Assembly: GCA_963565915.1 (NCBI GenBank)
Contig: OY751486.1
Location: forward strand, 2,666,001 to 2,730,000
DNA: 64,000 bases
Direction of reading: 5' to 3'
Source: Entoloma clypeatum
Taxonomy: Eukaryota > Basidiomycota > Agaricomycetes > Agaricales > Entolomataceae
In this document: piece after piece, positions 21,807 to 32,762 of the stretch
Layout of the letters: each line of letters begins with the position of its first letter
Numbering within the stretch: the first letter of the stretch is position 1
Position numbers and translations under genes: made by a program
The notes under the pieces: model-generated
Databases searched by the model: none
Seen by the model: the letters and a program-made list of their open reading frames with translations, nothing else
Told to the model about the DNA's origin: nothing

Positions 21807-23425
21807 CAGTGCCTCACAAAACTGATTCAATGTTTGCTACTTTGTGAATACCTTCAAAATAACTTTGCAAATAATGCCAATCAAAAGAAGGTATTGGTAC
21901 CTGGTTAAAAGCCCTGCTTCAGGACTCTCGTAATCTGCAAAAATTATGTAATTCCCATAACAAATGATCAATATATGATCAAATTACTCCAGGGACTCAT
22001 TGAATCAGTTTTGTGAGTATGTACAATAAATACAGTATTTTATACTTTAGTACTTGGTATTACCCCCCTTAGCTTTGATTACTGCCTCTACCCTTCTTGG
22101 CATACTTTCTATCAGGTTTTGACACACTTCTGGCTCTATATTATTCCACACCTCTGCTGCTCTGTCCCAAATCTCCCAGACTCCCTTGGGTGGTGTTGGA
22201 TATTCATTCAACTTCCTTTTAATATGAAACCAGAGGTGTTCAATAGGATTGAGGTCTGGGGACTGTGCAGACCAATCCAGCAGAGCAATATTCTTGCTGT
22301 CCATCCATTTTTTGGCCTTCTTGGAGGTGTGCTTGGGGTCATTGTCCTGCTGAAAAATGATCTCCTCTTCAGAGATTCCACTCTCCTCCATGCTGGGCAG
22401 CAAATTGTCCTCCAAAATGGACACATACTGATCAGCATCCATCCTCCCCTCAACCCCTGCAAGTCTCCCCACACCTTCCCAACCCATACAACCCCAAACC
22501 ATAATATTTCCTCCCCCAAACTTGACTGTGCCCTGAACCGCTCTTTCAATAAGCCCCTCACCCTTCTTTTTCCAGACCCATTCCTTGCCATCTGACCCAA
22601 ACCTGTTGATTTTGGTCTCATCTGACCAAATGACCCTCTTCCGGTCCTCCACTGTCCATTCCCTGTGCTTCATAGCAAATGCCAACCGCCTCTTCCGATG
22701 TATGGCCTTTAAGAAAGGTCTTTTCTTCTTTGTTACAGCCTTGAATTCATGTTTTCTGAGAACCCTTCTCACAGTTTCTGGGGAGACAGGATTGGAGATG
22801 ACAGTGTTGATGTGTTTGGTAGCCTGCACAGCATTGGAGGCTCTCCCTGAGGTGATTTGTGAAAGTATGTTTCATGTGTTGGTGGGAGAAAGCTTGGATG
22901 GACGACCACCAGAAGAGATATTGCGATGAGGAAGAAGATTCTGAAGCACTCTGGAGACAGTTGGTTGGCTGACATCCAGGTTAGAGGCAATATGACAAGT
23001 GGAGTGACCATTGGAGGCCAGAGAAAGAATGTTTTCCTTGTGGGAAGAGGAGATATGGCACATGATTAATTATGGAGGCTGTTGAGGTTGGATTCTTCTT
23101 ATACAACTTTCCTTGACAACCCATCAGGGTTCTATTCAAGTTCCATCAGTAAGTCATGACAACTGGTTACCATACAACCAGTGAAGCATTTAATTCTGAT
23201 AATTGCCATAGGTACTTACAAAACTGATTCAATGAGTTGCTGATTTAATTTAATCATATCTCCATGGATTCTGATTTAAATCATATGATTCCTTTATATT
23301 CTGAAAGCCCTGAAGTAGGGCTTTCAATTATATACCAAAGATTTAATTCAATTGGTATTCTTTGCAGAGTTATCTTGAAGGTATTCAAAAAGCAACAAAC
23401 ATTGAATCAGTTTTGTGAGGCACTG
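21807..23425 (-). mobile_element. Tc1/mariner DNA transposon
   Basis: The element is bounded by TA dinucleotides at 21805-21806 and 23426-23427. Its ends CAGTGCCTCACAAAACTG are inverted, and similarity between the two ends continues inwards for roughly 200 bases. A second copy of the ATTGAATCAGTTTTGTAAG-type motif lies inside each end (near 21999-22018 and 23216-23236). It is inserted just upstream of the gypsy-2 gag zinc knuckle. Removing it with one TA rejoins the gag frame. Confidence 0.95.
22047..23063 (-). pseudogene. Tc1/mariner transposase (DD34E)
   Basis: The ATG at 23063 starts an N-terminal helix-turn-helix region (MCHISSSHKENILSLASNGH..DVSQPTVSRVL) with a GGRPSK hook-like motif. 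A TGA at 22872-22874 interrupts the frame where CGA would restore arginine. The catalytic part is intact: WSDET (first Asp), QQDNDPKHTS (second Asp) and SPDLNPIEHLW, with Glu 34 residues after the second Asp. The length of about 338 residues is normal for the family. A single change disables it. Confidence 0.9.
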
Positions 23426-23427
23426 TA

Positions 23428-23866
23428 CATCAGTTTGCCGTCTTTGCCTAATTTACTGGAGAGGTCGGGTTTCGGAGCGGATGTGGAAGCGGAAGCGGTA
23501 GCGGGGGCGGAGGGTTTGGTTGATGATGTTTGTGCAGTGGATTGGTTCGGAGCGGATTGTTTCTTGTCGGACTTGGGAGTGGGTTTATCGGTTCTGGATT
23601 TCTCTCGTTGACATTCCCAGTAGCGAGCATCAATAGTATGAGCCGCGGATCATAGATCTGGCAAAGACTTGATCTTGGGTTGTTGGGAGAGGATGTCCTT
23701 GATCTGATCCGGAAGTCCAACATAGTAGCAGTGTCGGAGGGAGTTTTCATCCCAGTCAGTCTTGGTAGCAAGACGTTGGAATTCAACGTTGTACTTCAAT
23801 ATCTTTTGATTTTGCTTCATCCGTAGGTTGTCCAACTGTTCTTCGGCTTCGCCCTGAGGGTCAATG
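23428..23866 (-). pseudogene. gypsy-2 gag fragment
   Basis: Reading leftwards from the gypsy-1 LTR edge, the frame gives a capsid-type segment (DPQGEAEEQLDNLRMK, FQRLATKTDWDENSLRHCYYVGL). A TGA at 23650-23652 follows, where CGA would give arginine. A proline/lysine-rich linker then runs to the Tc1/mariner insertion at 23427. The remainder of gag, upstream of 23867, is replaced by the gypsy-1 element. I could not find it on the far side of gypsy-1. Confidence 0.75.
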
Positions 23867-24300
23867 TGTAAGGGCGACCTTACAATCCAAGACTCAAACT
23901 CAGATACTTGCAAGGGAGATCCGAAGTTTAGATTGAGCAGTCTAATAAGTAATACAACACATACCTTGCAAGGGAGATCCGAAGAGAAAGTTCTAAGGAT
24001 TCCCCTGCAAGCTAGCTGCGATAAATAGTAAAATGAGATATGAAATAAGAGATAAAACGAGACGCATGAATGATGAGCAATGATCGGGAGTAGCGATGAA
24101 GGATGAATGGAAACAAGATGAATGATAGTACCTGCGATCCGACGTGCGGAGTAGCGGATGGGGGCGGAGTCGTCGGATGCGGAGAGGCGGATAAGATGTC
24201 GGAGACAGCGGATACGATCGGAGGACGTCGGAGATGGTGGAATAGAAAGGAAAGGAAGAAAGTGAAGGAAAAGTGAAAAGTGAAAGTGGTTGCCCTTACA
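23867..24300 (-). repeat. gypsy-1 3' LTR
   Basis: It runs from TGTAAGGGCGACC to GGTTGCCCTTACA with matching inverted ends. At 24301 it is followed by TCACCCCCCCTTC, the complement of a polypurine tract. The only difference I see from the 5' LTR is C at 24209 against T at 34246, in a CpG. Confidence 0.95.
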
Positions 24301-24409
24301 TCACCCCCCCTTCAAGGCACAGCGTCTCGACGTGTCAGGCGAAACGAGTCGAATATCGTGGCGGCGATCCGCCGCGGAGCTCCCGGATGACGTCGGTAGA
24401 AGTCGCGGA

Positions 24410-27302
24410 CTAGGCGCGGAGCGTGGACATTGTCTTCTGCTTCCCAGGAATTCTCTTCATACTGTAGCCATATCCCTTCCATTTGACCAAGAATTGAAGC
24501 TTGCCTCGATGCAGTCGGCTGTCCAAGAGGTTTTCAACATCGTACTCTAATTCTTCTCCGACTACCGTCGGAGGCGGAGGAGAGCGGACTTGGCGTCGGA
24601 AAGGGTCGTCGGGAACTAGTGAAAGTTTGACGACATGGAATACTGGGTGAACGCGGGACATGGAAGGGGGAAGGCGAAGTTCATAGGCATGTGTTCTGAC
24701 AGGTCGGACCACTGGGAAAGGGCCTATGTATCGATGTGCAAGCTTTTTTGTGGGTCGGGTGGTTTTGAGGTCTGATGAGTCTAAAAAGACCTTGTCCCCC
24801 GGGCGGAATGTCGGAGTGGTGCTCCGATGCTGGTTGTAGTATCGCGCCATGTCATCTTTTGCCTTTGTCAGTGCTGCGTGAGCCTCCTCTAGAGCGGACT
24901 TCATCCGCTGGCTGAAATCCGCTACCGCCTCGATCTCCGTCTGCTTCTCACGAGGTTCAAATCCCATGCGCGGATGGCGGCCGGTGTCAATGTAGAATGG
25001 AGTTTGATGTGTCAATGCGTGAACATGGTTGTTGTATGCAAATTCAGCCATCGGAAGCCATTCGTCCCAATCGTCTTGACGTTCATTGACGAATAGGCAA
25101 AGGTATTGTTCTAATCCTTGATTAACCCGCTCCGTCTGTCCGTCCGACTGCGGATGGTAGGCTGTCAAGGCAGCAACCTTAATGTTAAGCAGCCTGTATA
25201 GTTCGCACGTGAACTTGGCGACAAACTGTGGTCCTCGGTCGGAGACAATGGCCTCCGGGAGTCCGTGGAGTTTCCAGACATTTTGAACATAGGAGCGTGC
25301 AGTCCCGAGTGCGGAGATGTTGGAGTGCATTGGGATGAAGTGTCCCCGCTTCCCTACTGAGTCCACTACGACCATGATAGTGTCGTAGCCATGGGCTTCT
25401 GGTAGTTCAGTAATGAAGTCAACACTGGTTACTTGCCATCGCTCTGTGGGGACCGGTAGCGGATTTAGCTCTCCGGAGGGCGGAGTGCATCGGACCTTGG
25501 TGTGGAGGCAAGGGTCGCATGTCTTGCAATATTGACCTATTAAACGGGACATGTGCGGCCACCAGTAATTGCGCGACACCAGTTCCAAGGTTTTCCACCG
25601 TCCAGGATGTCCGGCCACCGGAGTGTCATGGTGTTGTGTGAGGATCCGATGACGCAGTTGGGGATTGTTAGGAACATAGATACGATCCCTGAAGTAGAGC
25701 AAACCTTCCACTTGCCTCCACTCCGCACTATGGACAGACCCCGCTCTGACGGTCGGAAGGGATTTGACAACCTCCGCCACACTATCTTCCAGTAACCCCT
25801 CTCGGATTCCCTGTCGGACCTGGCGGAGGACGTCACGTTCTTCCCCTTGAACGGTTACCCCCCGCATTGCTCGCACTGCAAACAATTCTGGTCGCAGAAG
25901 GATGATGTTTTCGTTGTCCCGCGATCCGTCTCCGTGGTCCGCTCGTCGGGACAAAGCGTTGGACTTGCCCATTGACTTGCCAGGTCGATGGTGCATTTTG
26001 AAATCGAAATGAGCGAGGTATAAGGACCATCTAGCCTGTCGTCGATTTAGTTTTTGAGCTGTCATGAAGTACTCAAGATTTTTGTGGTCCGTCCAAATCT
26101 CCACTGTCTTCTCCGCTCCTTCAAGGAAGTGCCTCCATTCCTCCAATGCCCGGACCACTGCCAACATCTCCTTGTCATAGATCTTGTAGTTGCGTTCCAC
26201 CAGACTAAGGCTTTTGGAATAGAATGCGACAGGGTGCCACTTACCGTCCTCTGTTGGTTGGGACAGTACTGCTCCGGTAGCAAAGTCCGAGCTATCCGCT
26301 TCTATCCGCCACTTCTTTCCATGATCAGCTAAGACCAGAATCGGAGCGGATGTAATCCTCCGCTTCAACTCCGCAAATGCGGACACTTCTCCCTCCCTCC
26401 AAGACCAGAGGTGCCCTTTCTTCGTGAGCTCAAAAAGAGGGCGCGCGATGTCCGAAAACCCTTCAATAAAACGGCGATAGAAGTTAGTGAATCCCAGAAA
26501 GGACTGTACTTCTCGGACGTTTGTCGGAGCAGGCCACTCCGCGACCCCCGCTACCTTCACCGGATCCATCTCTATGTGTCCTTGTTCAATAATAAGGCCT
26601 AGGTATTCAATGCGCGTTTGTTCAAACTCGCATTTCTCTGGTTTTAGATAGAGTTTGTGTTCGCGAAGTCGTTCCAGTACAATCCGTGTGACTCTTCGAT
26701 GCTCCGCAAGGGTCTCCGTGAAGATGAGTATGTCGTCGAGGTAAACACAGACTACACCTTCAGTGATAAGGTCCTGAAAGATCTCGTTCATCATAGTCTG
26801 GAATGTGGATGGACTATTAGTGAGGCCGAAGAACATCACCAATGGTTCATAGAGTCCGTGATTGGTCCGAAAAGCGGCCTTCCACTTGTCTCCAGGTTTT
26901 ATCCACACATTGTTGTAGCCCCAGCGGATGTCGAGCTTGGTGAAGTATTGAGCGCGTTGAAGTTTATTGATCAGTTCGGATATGAGCGGAAGCGGATACT
27001 TGTTTTTGATAGTTTTGGAATTGAGTGACCGGTAGTCTTGTACAAGACGAAGCGAGCCATCCTTCTTCTTGATGTAGAATACCGGAGATGCCATCGGAGA
27101 CTTGGAAGGGCGGATCCGACCAGTTGCAAGGTTTTCCTCCAAAAACGTGTCGAGTTCCTTCTGTTCGTTCGGAGCAAGCGGATATACCTTACACCCCGCT
27201 GGAGAGGTGTCCGGAACAAGTTCAATGGCGTGGTCCCAAGTCCGCTCTTCCGGTAAGGTGTCGAAAGAGGTCTTTGAGAATACGTCTTCGAAGTCAAACA
27301 AG
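24410..27302 (-). pseudogene. gypsy-1 pol: RT, RNase H, integrase, broken chromodomain
   Basis: The 963-residue frame starts at the copia-1 insertion (LFDFEDVFSKTSFDTLP). It has all RT boxes (FYIKKKDGSLRLVQDYRSLN, KLDIRWGYNN, FGLTNSPSTFQ, VYLDDILIF), RNase H ([12 protein letters not shown]), the integrase zinc finger (HHDTPVAGHPG...CKTCDPC) and the catalytic D, D, E (VDFITELPEAH, SDRGPQF, SDGQTERVNQ). The chromodomain is cut after LVKWKGYGY: compared with the copy at 7404-8712 there are five extra bases near 24459, which shift the frame. Apart from the nested insertion and this shift the pol is intact, which fits a young insertion. Confidence 0.9.
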
Positions 27303-27613
27303 TGTTGAAACTTTTCCCATCACGTAGATTAGATTAGATTAGATTACATCACGTGACCTTTTACATATCTTCATTACATACTTGTTTGGTTGGTACAAAC
27401 AGTAGTACGGTATATAAGACCAGGAAACTGTCAATATTAACAAGTTGTCTCTTGACTCTTAACCAGCTCCATCGCTCTCACCAGCCTCAACCGCTCTCAC
27501 TAGCCTTACCCCCTCCAAACCATGTAAGTGACCATAGCGGTATCGTAGAGTACTTCCACTGTAGCTATGTTGCTCAGTACACCTGTGGCTAGCGCCCAGG
27601 TGGAACTTCAACA
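27303..27613 (+). repeat. copia-1 5' LTR
   Basis: It starts TGTTGAAACTTTTCCC and ends GGAACTTCAACA. A TATA box TATATAAG lies at 27411-27418. It differs from the 3' LTR at 27352, 27492 and 27544. All three are C in a CpG here and T in the 3' copy. A run of GATTA repeats sits near its start. Confidence 0.95.
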
Positions 27614-27625
27614 GGTTATGGGCCC
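27614..27625 (+). other. copia-1 primer-binding site matching internal initiator tRNA-Met
   Basis: GGTTATGGGCCC follows the LTR directly. It complements the anticodon stem-loop of initiator tRNA-Met around its CAT anticodon, not the CCA end. Drosophila copia is known to prime from a cleaved half of this tRNA, and its site begins with the same bases. The same 12 bases flank the copia-2 LTR. Confidence 0.85.
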
Positions 27626-27926
27626 CGGATAGCAGAGGGACTTGGGAAACGCTGGCAACAGCGAGTACCTGCCCACTCTACCCTGGTTGGCAAAGAACCG
27701 ATCGAAAGATCTAGGTTCTGAGTCTTACTTCTTCACCACTATAACGGGCCGCGGGAAAACTACAAGTACCGCGCAGCCTGAGTCGCAGAAAATGCAGTCG
27801 CTCCTGCAACGCATGAACCCTCCTCCTTCCCAGTACACCGGGCTTCCTTCTGGAAAGCCGTCAGTGTGGAAAAAGAACGAAAGGGTGTGAAAGCTCGCCC
27901 GAGAGATCGGCGCACAACCCTCTGGA
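27626..27926 (+). pseudogene. copia-1 gag remnant
   Basis: Only about 650 bases separate the primer site from the protease active site, whereas copia-2 has about 1.5 kb of gag there. A short frame at 27642-27890 (MGNAGNSEYLPTL..) has no UBN2-type gag or CCHC knuckle that I can see. Gag therefore appears to be deleted, and the element would need gag supplied by a relative. Confidence 0.5.
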
Positions 27927-29699
27927 TTGAACCTTCGTATCCTAGATACCATCATTCCTGACATCGACGAAAGGCCGGCTAAACAGCGTCGTGTAGCCCC
28001 GTCGATAGAAGAATCGCTGAAAATGATGGACATCGACCAGGAACGGATGGGGCCGGATGTATTTGAGGACGAGATAGAACTTGACGGTTCATCAAAATCC
28101 TTTCTTAAACCTTACCAATTGCGGAAAGCTAACAATACCTCTCAACAGATGTATGACATAATAGCCAGTACCAGTACAGAATGCGTAGATCACTTTAGCA
28201 GTGATTTACATAAAAAATATATTAAACATTTTGCTTCTTGTACACATTGTAAGGAAAAAGAACGCGCGCAATGGATATTAGATTCCGGCGCCTCTTTACA
28301 CTTCACCTATGAGTTTAAGGACTTCGCATATTATAGACCTCTCACGGTCAAACGATTCGTCCAAACTGCAGCCAAAGGGAAGAAACTGGAAATTCTTGGA
28401 GTTGGGGCCGTTCCAGTACGGCACACCCTAAATGGGGAAGTTAAAACCCATCTTCTCAGACCGGTGTTCTACATCCCGGACATGGACACACGCCTATTGT
28501 CCCTAGGCGTCTTCCTTAACCATGGTTACAAAGTAGATGGGACTTGTGGAGAAATTAACATTTCCAAAGGGCTGAGCAAAATCCAGTTTTCGCCCCACAT
28601 CCTTGGTCAAACCATTTACTGGTTAGACACTGAAATACGCTATGACCAGATCCATGCGATCTCGAGCGAAATCACTGTTGAAACATGGCACAAGCGCCTT
28701 GGTCACCCAAATGATCAAGCACTCCGAAAGATTCCCACCAGTACCAAAGGGGTACCTGAAACACTAGTACGTGAGAAATCACAGGAAAGTTGCACAGGTT
28801 GCCTCAAAGGGAAAATGCCGAATCAGTCATATCCCAATTCGATAACAAGGGCAACAAAAACCTTTGATCTGATCCATTCCGATCTCAAACAAATATCCAC
28901 GGCATCATACCACAAATATAAATATTTCCTTACGTTTTTGGACGATTTTTCATCCCACGTCTGGGTCGTCCTGCTTAGGAAGAAGTCGGATGCTGTCATG
29001 GCACTACGACAATTCCTTGCGATGATCCAGAATCAATTCGCCGCCACTCCTAAGAAATGGCGAGTTGATGGAGGTGGAGAGTTTAACGAATACAAGGATG
29101 TACTTGCTGATCATGGAATTCTGATCAACGTCACGCTCCCGTATCAGCACCAGCAGAACGGTCGAGCAGAACGGATAAATCGAACCCTGTGGGAGAAATC
29201 TCAGGCCTTGCGCTTCGACGCGTGCTTACCACCTATGTGGTGGGAGTTCTGTTTGGAACATGCAGCTTTTCTCTACAACAGAACCCCCATGCAGCGTCTC
29301 GAATGGAATACCCCTTACTTCAGGGTGACCAATGAGATCCCCGATATGTCAAGCATCAGAGTCTTCGGATGTCAGGCATATGTGTATATCCCAAAAGAAA
29401 AACGTAGAAATTCCCTGGAGTCTAGATCTCGATTGATAATGACAGTCATTACGAAAAACCTCACGACCCTGTTCCCACTGGACAGGATCACCCTGAATCA
29501 GACGATGATTTGCCGCGTAGTGAGCCTGATGACGAGCCACGAGTACCCACGCCAGAGCCCGAGCAAGTACCAGATCGACCGATCAGGGAACGATGAGTTC
29601 GGAGAATGCCAGACAGCATCTATGGGGAAGACACCCCTGCTTCTGATCTTGAAAAAATGGATTGAAGACGTAGATTGGGCAGTCAAACGGCATGGATGA
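27927..29699 (+). pseudogene. copia-1 protease and integrase
   Basis: The protease active site is WILDSGASLHFT (near 28272). The GAG-pre-integrase zinc finger reads TWHKRLGHPN...CTGCLKGKM. The integrase core follows, with LIHSDLKQ (Asp), VDGGGEFNE (Asp) and QQNGRAERINRT (Glu). After RRNSLESRSRL (about 29430) sequence is missing and the frame is wrong. A different frame continues with the acidic DDDLPRSEPDDEP linker. The part between integrase and RT thus carries a deletion plus a shift. Confidence 0.85.
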
Positions 29700-31288
29700 A
29701 CAATCTCCTGATGGAGGCAATCTCCATCCAAGTAGGCATCATCGAAATGTCACACAAAGACATATACTCTCTTCCGAACAAAGAAGATTGGTATGCGGCA
29801 GAACGAAAAGAGCTAGACATGCTCAAAAGCCGCGGGGTGATCACGGAGTTAGTACCCCTACCTACAGGGAGGAAAGCCCTAAGGAACAAATGGGTTTACA
29901 ATGAAAAATCCGATGGGCGTTTGAAAGCGCGCCTTGTTGCAAAAGGTTTCTCACAGGTAGAAGGGATTGACTTCGATCAGATCTTCTCACCAGTAGTGAG
30001 ATACGAGACCGTCCGATTGATTCTGGCATTGACAGCCCTTGAAGGGTGGTTCATGACACTCTTGGACGTCTCAGCAGCCTTCCTCTATGGAACACTCCAT
30101 GAGGTAATTTACATGCGACAGCCTGAGGGCTACATAGTAAAAGGGAAAGAAAACCTCGTGTACCGACTATACAAAGCCCTATACGGACTCAAGCAGGCCG
30201 CATTAGCCTGGTGGAGGGAACTCGATTCCTCCATGAAAAAGCTCAGCTTTGTCCAGCTTCACTCCGATGCGGGAGTTTTCATTCACACAAGTACCAAAGG
30301 GGAAACTGTGATCGCCGTCATTTATGTCGATGACTCTGCTTTTCTCGGCACAAACCGGGAATACACGCTGGAAAAGAAAAAGGCCTTCATGACAACATGG
30401 GAATGTAGGGACCTAGGCCACCTAGTCCCTGATGGGGAACCAAAAGAATTTCTCTCTATCCAAATAAGGCAACGTGGGAAGAGGATCTTCATTGATCAAG
30501 TACCCTACCTTGAGAAAATTCTCGCATGCATGGGGATGAGCGAATCTAATGCCACCCATACCCCACTCCCAACGGGCTACAAACCCATGAAGTCTGAAGA
30601 TGAACCCAATGCGGAACTCAGATCCAAGTACCAATCCGTCATCGGATCATTATTGTACTTAATGATTGGGACAAGACCCGACATTTGCTTCGCCGTAATC
30701 AAAATGTCCCAATTTTCCGCAAACCCTACCAAACGCCATTTAGAAGTGGCAAGGGATATTTGCAGGTATTTGAAGGCAACAAAAAATTACGCGATCATGT
30801 ACGATGGTGATTCTGGGAAAGGAATCTACGCATTCACAGACTCCGATTGGGCGTCAGATGAAAACACCAGGAAGTCCACCACTGGTTACTTCGTATCGCT
30901 GGCATCTGGAGCAGTAACATGGGTTTCATCGGCACAAAAAACCATTGCCCTCTCTTCCACGGAAGCAGAATACATGGCGCTATCAGATTGCAGTCGCGCA
31001 GTGACATGGCTTAGAAGCATGCTTGCCGAACTTGGAATGCAGATTGGATCAGTACCGATCTACAGAGATAACAACGGCTCCGTCTTTATCACATCCAACC
31101 CTGTAACCGAGAAGCGATCCAAGCACATTGACGTGCGATTCCACTTCGTCAGAGAAAAAGTCTCCGAAGGGATAATTACGGTCGAATTCATTGAAGGAGT
31201 GAACAACCCTGCAGACCTTTTAACTAAGAATCTGGGAAAAATCCTCTTTTCCAAGTTTATCCCGTACTTCGGATTGATAAAAAACTAG
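29675..31288 (+). CDS. copia-1 reverse transcriptase and RNase H
   Basis: The frame carries the copia RT boxes (KALRNKWVYNEKSDGRLKARLVAKGF, DVSAAFLYGTLHE, YRLYKALYGLKQAALAWW and the catalytic VIYVDD) and the copia RNase H (AFTDSDWASDENTRKSTTGY, ALSSTEAEYMAL, HIDVRFHFVRE). It ends at NPADLLTKNLGK..KN. No stop or frameshift interrupts it. It overlaps the previous frame in a different phase, so it can be made only if the upstream break is bypassed. Confidence 0.85.
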   Translation: MGSQTAWMNNLLMEAISIQVGIIEMSHKDIYSLPNKEDWYAAERKELDMLKSRGVITELVPLPTGRKALRNKWVYNEKSDGRLKARLVAKGFSQVEGIDFDQIFSPVVRYETVRLILALTALEGWFMTLLDVSAAFLYGTLHEVIYMRQPEGYIVKGKENLVYRLYKALYGLKQAALAWWRELDSSMKKLSFVQLHSDAGVFIHTSTKGETVIAVIYVDDSAFLGTNREYTLEKKKAFMTTWECRDLGHLVPDGEPKEFLSIQIRQRGKRIFIDQVPYLEKILACMGMSESNATHTPLPTGYKPMKSEDEPNAELRSKYQSVIGSLLYLMIGTRPDICFAVIKMSQFSANPTKRHLEVARDICRYLKATKNYAIMYDGDSGKGIYAFTDSDWASDENTRKSTTGYFVSLASGAVTWVSSAQKTIALSSTEAEYMALSDCSRAVTWLRSMLAELGMQIGSVPIYRDNNGSVFITSNPVTEKRSKHIDVRFHFVREKVSEGIITVEFIEGVNNPADLLTKNLGKILFSKFIPYFGLIKN

Positions 31289-31364
31289 GCGAAACAGAGT
31301 ACCTATATATATATGTGGGAAAAAGTAAAGATGTATTTAGAAGTATGTACTAAATATGGGGGGG

Positions 31365-31675
31365 TGTTGAAACTTTTCCCATCACGTAGATTAGATTAGA
31401 TTAGATTACATCATGTGACCTTTTACATATCTTCATTACATACTTGTTTGGTTGGTACAAACAGTAGTACGGTATATAAGACCAGGAAACTGTCAATATT
31501 AACAAGTTGTCTCTTGACTCTTAACCAGCTCCATCGCTCTCACCAGCCTCAACTGCTCTCACTAGCCTTACCCCCTCCAAACCATGTAAGTGACCATAGC
31601 GGTATTGTAGAGTACTTCCACTGTAGCTATGTTGCTCAGTACACCTGTGGCTAGCGCCCAGGTGGAACTTCAACA
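31365..31675 (+). repeat. copia-1 3' LTR
   Basis: This is 311 bp, the same length as the 5' LTR, with three C-to-T differences, each in a CpG of the 5' copy. It is preceded by GGGGGGG (31358-31364), the polypurine primer for plus-strand synthesis, and followed by the ACAAG duplication. Confidence 0.95.
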
Positions 31676-31680
31676 ACAAG

Positions 31681-32762
31681 TGGTCTGGTACAGAGTGGTG
31701 GAAAGATTTAGGTTTTTGGTTACTGAGGAAGGCCTCCGATAGATGCTGCGAGATATTGGATGAAGCATGGATGAACTCCGCCTCCGCGGGTACTGTTCCG
31801 ACAAAAAGGCGGTCTCCCTCCTCAAACTCATCCTCTTCCTCATCGTTATCCGCTAACTCCTCTGCTTCCTCTCCTTCTGTGACATCCTCCACCCATGGGC
31901 CACGTGGAGCCTCCTCCTCTAGACTGGGCGTCGGAGTGGAACCCATCCGACAGGCTCGGATGCGGACTTGTTCAAACTTCCGCTCCTTCCGTTCTTGGGC
32001 TGCCTCCTGGTGGCATGTCCGACATCGTGCAGGACACCGGCTCATCTTCACTTCCCCTGATGTCCAATCTACCTCGGGGTTGTGTTCCTTGAGCCAAGTG
32101 AAGCCTAACATGATTTCTTGTTTTCCCAAACTTGTGACTGCAAGCTGGGTCCGTTCTGAGTGATCCCGGTAGCGGAGCACTACATCCAACACCTCCGTTA
32201 TTGCTCCGGCCTCGTTTGGAGTTCCGTCGATGTTGTATACCGGAATTGCACGTTGTAGTTTTCGAGTAGAGAGTCGATGTTTCTCGACCAGAGTGCGTTC
32301 AATAAACGACCCTGTTGCCCCGCTGTCGAGTAAGGCCTTTTGTGATAGTGTGTCTTTGGTGTCGGTAGTTTCAAGAACTATGTCTAGTTCAATAGAATTG
32401 TCGGAGTGAGCAGAGGCGAGGACATATTGTTTTGGAAGCCGACGCTCCCATTTAGAGAGGCGAAGGCGGATGGGATTTGCGGAGTTGGGTGTGACTATGG
32501 GATCGTTTGCAGGCTTAGAGATGGAGGGTATAGGATCATATTGTTCCATAAATAAGGCAGCATAACGATTTTTAGCAGACAACGAGGGGGCACTGTTCAC
32601 TCGCTGTGGGGAGGAAAATCCTCCTGTCCTCCCTCCGACTCCGCAGACTCCGTGGGCGGAACGGAGTTGCCTTCCGCTGCGTCCTTGACCACGAGTTGTT
32701 CCATAACAAACTCGTCCTGCTCCTCCATTGTCATGAAGCGAACATCGAAGCGAAGGGGGCAT
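31681..32762 (-). CDS. gypsy-1 protease (5' part of pol)
   Basis: The frame is -1 relative to gag and overlaps its end. It contains the protease active site ALLDSGATGSFIE and the flap/second region LGFTWLKEHNPEVDW. An acidic linker (EEEDEFEEGD) follows, and the frame ends at FHHSVPDHL where copia-1 is inserted. After subtraction of copia-1 it is continuous with the RT frame at 27302. I see no canonical slippery heptamer at the gag stop (32597), so how pol is reached is unclear. Confidence 0.8.

Larger units (their letters stand above)
27303..31675 (+). mobile_element. copia-1: Ty1/copia element nested in gypsy-1
   Basis: Two 311-bp LTRs are flanked by a perfect 5-bp duplication, ACAAG (27298-27302 and 31676-31680). 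Removing the element and one duplication restores the gypsy-1 frame as SVPDHLFDFEDVFSK. Internally there is a copia-type primer site, a protease/integrase frame, an RT/RNase H frame and a G7 polypurine tract at 31358-31364. Most of gag is missing and integrase and RT are in different frames, so it is not autonomous. Confidence 0.95.

Noticed and set aside
32597..32762. Slippery heptamer at the gypsy-1 gag/protease overlap
   Set aside because: The frames do differ by -1, but I see no X XXY YYZ heptamer in phase near the gag stop, so I do not claim a frameshift site there.
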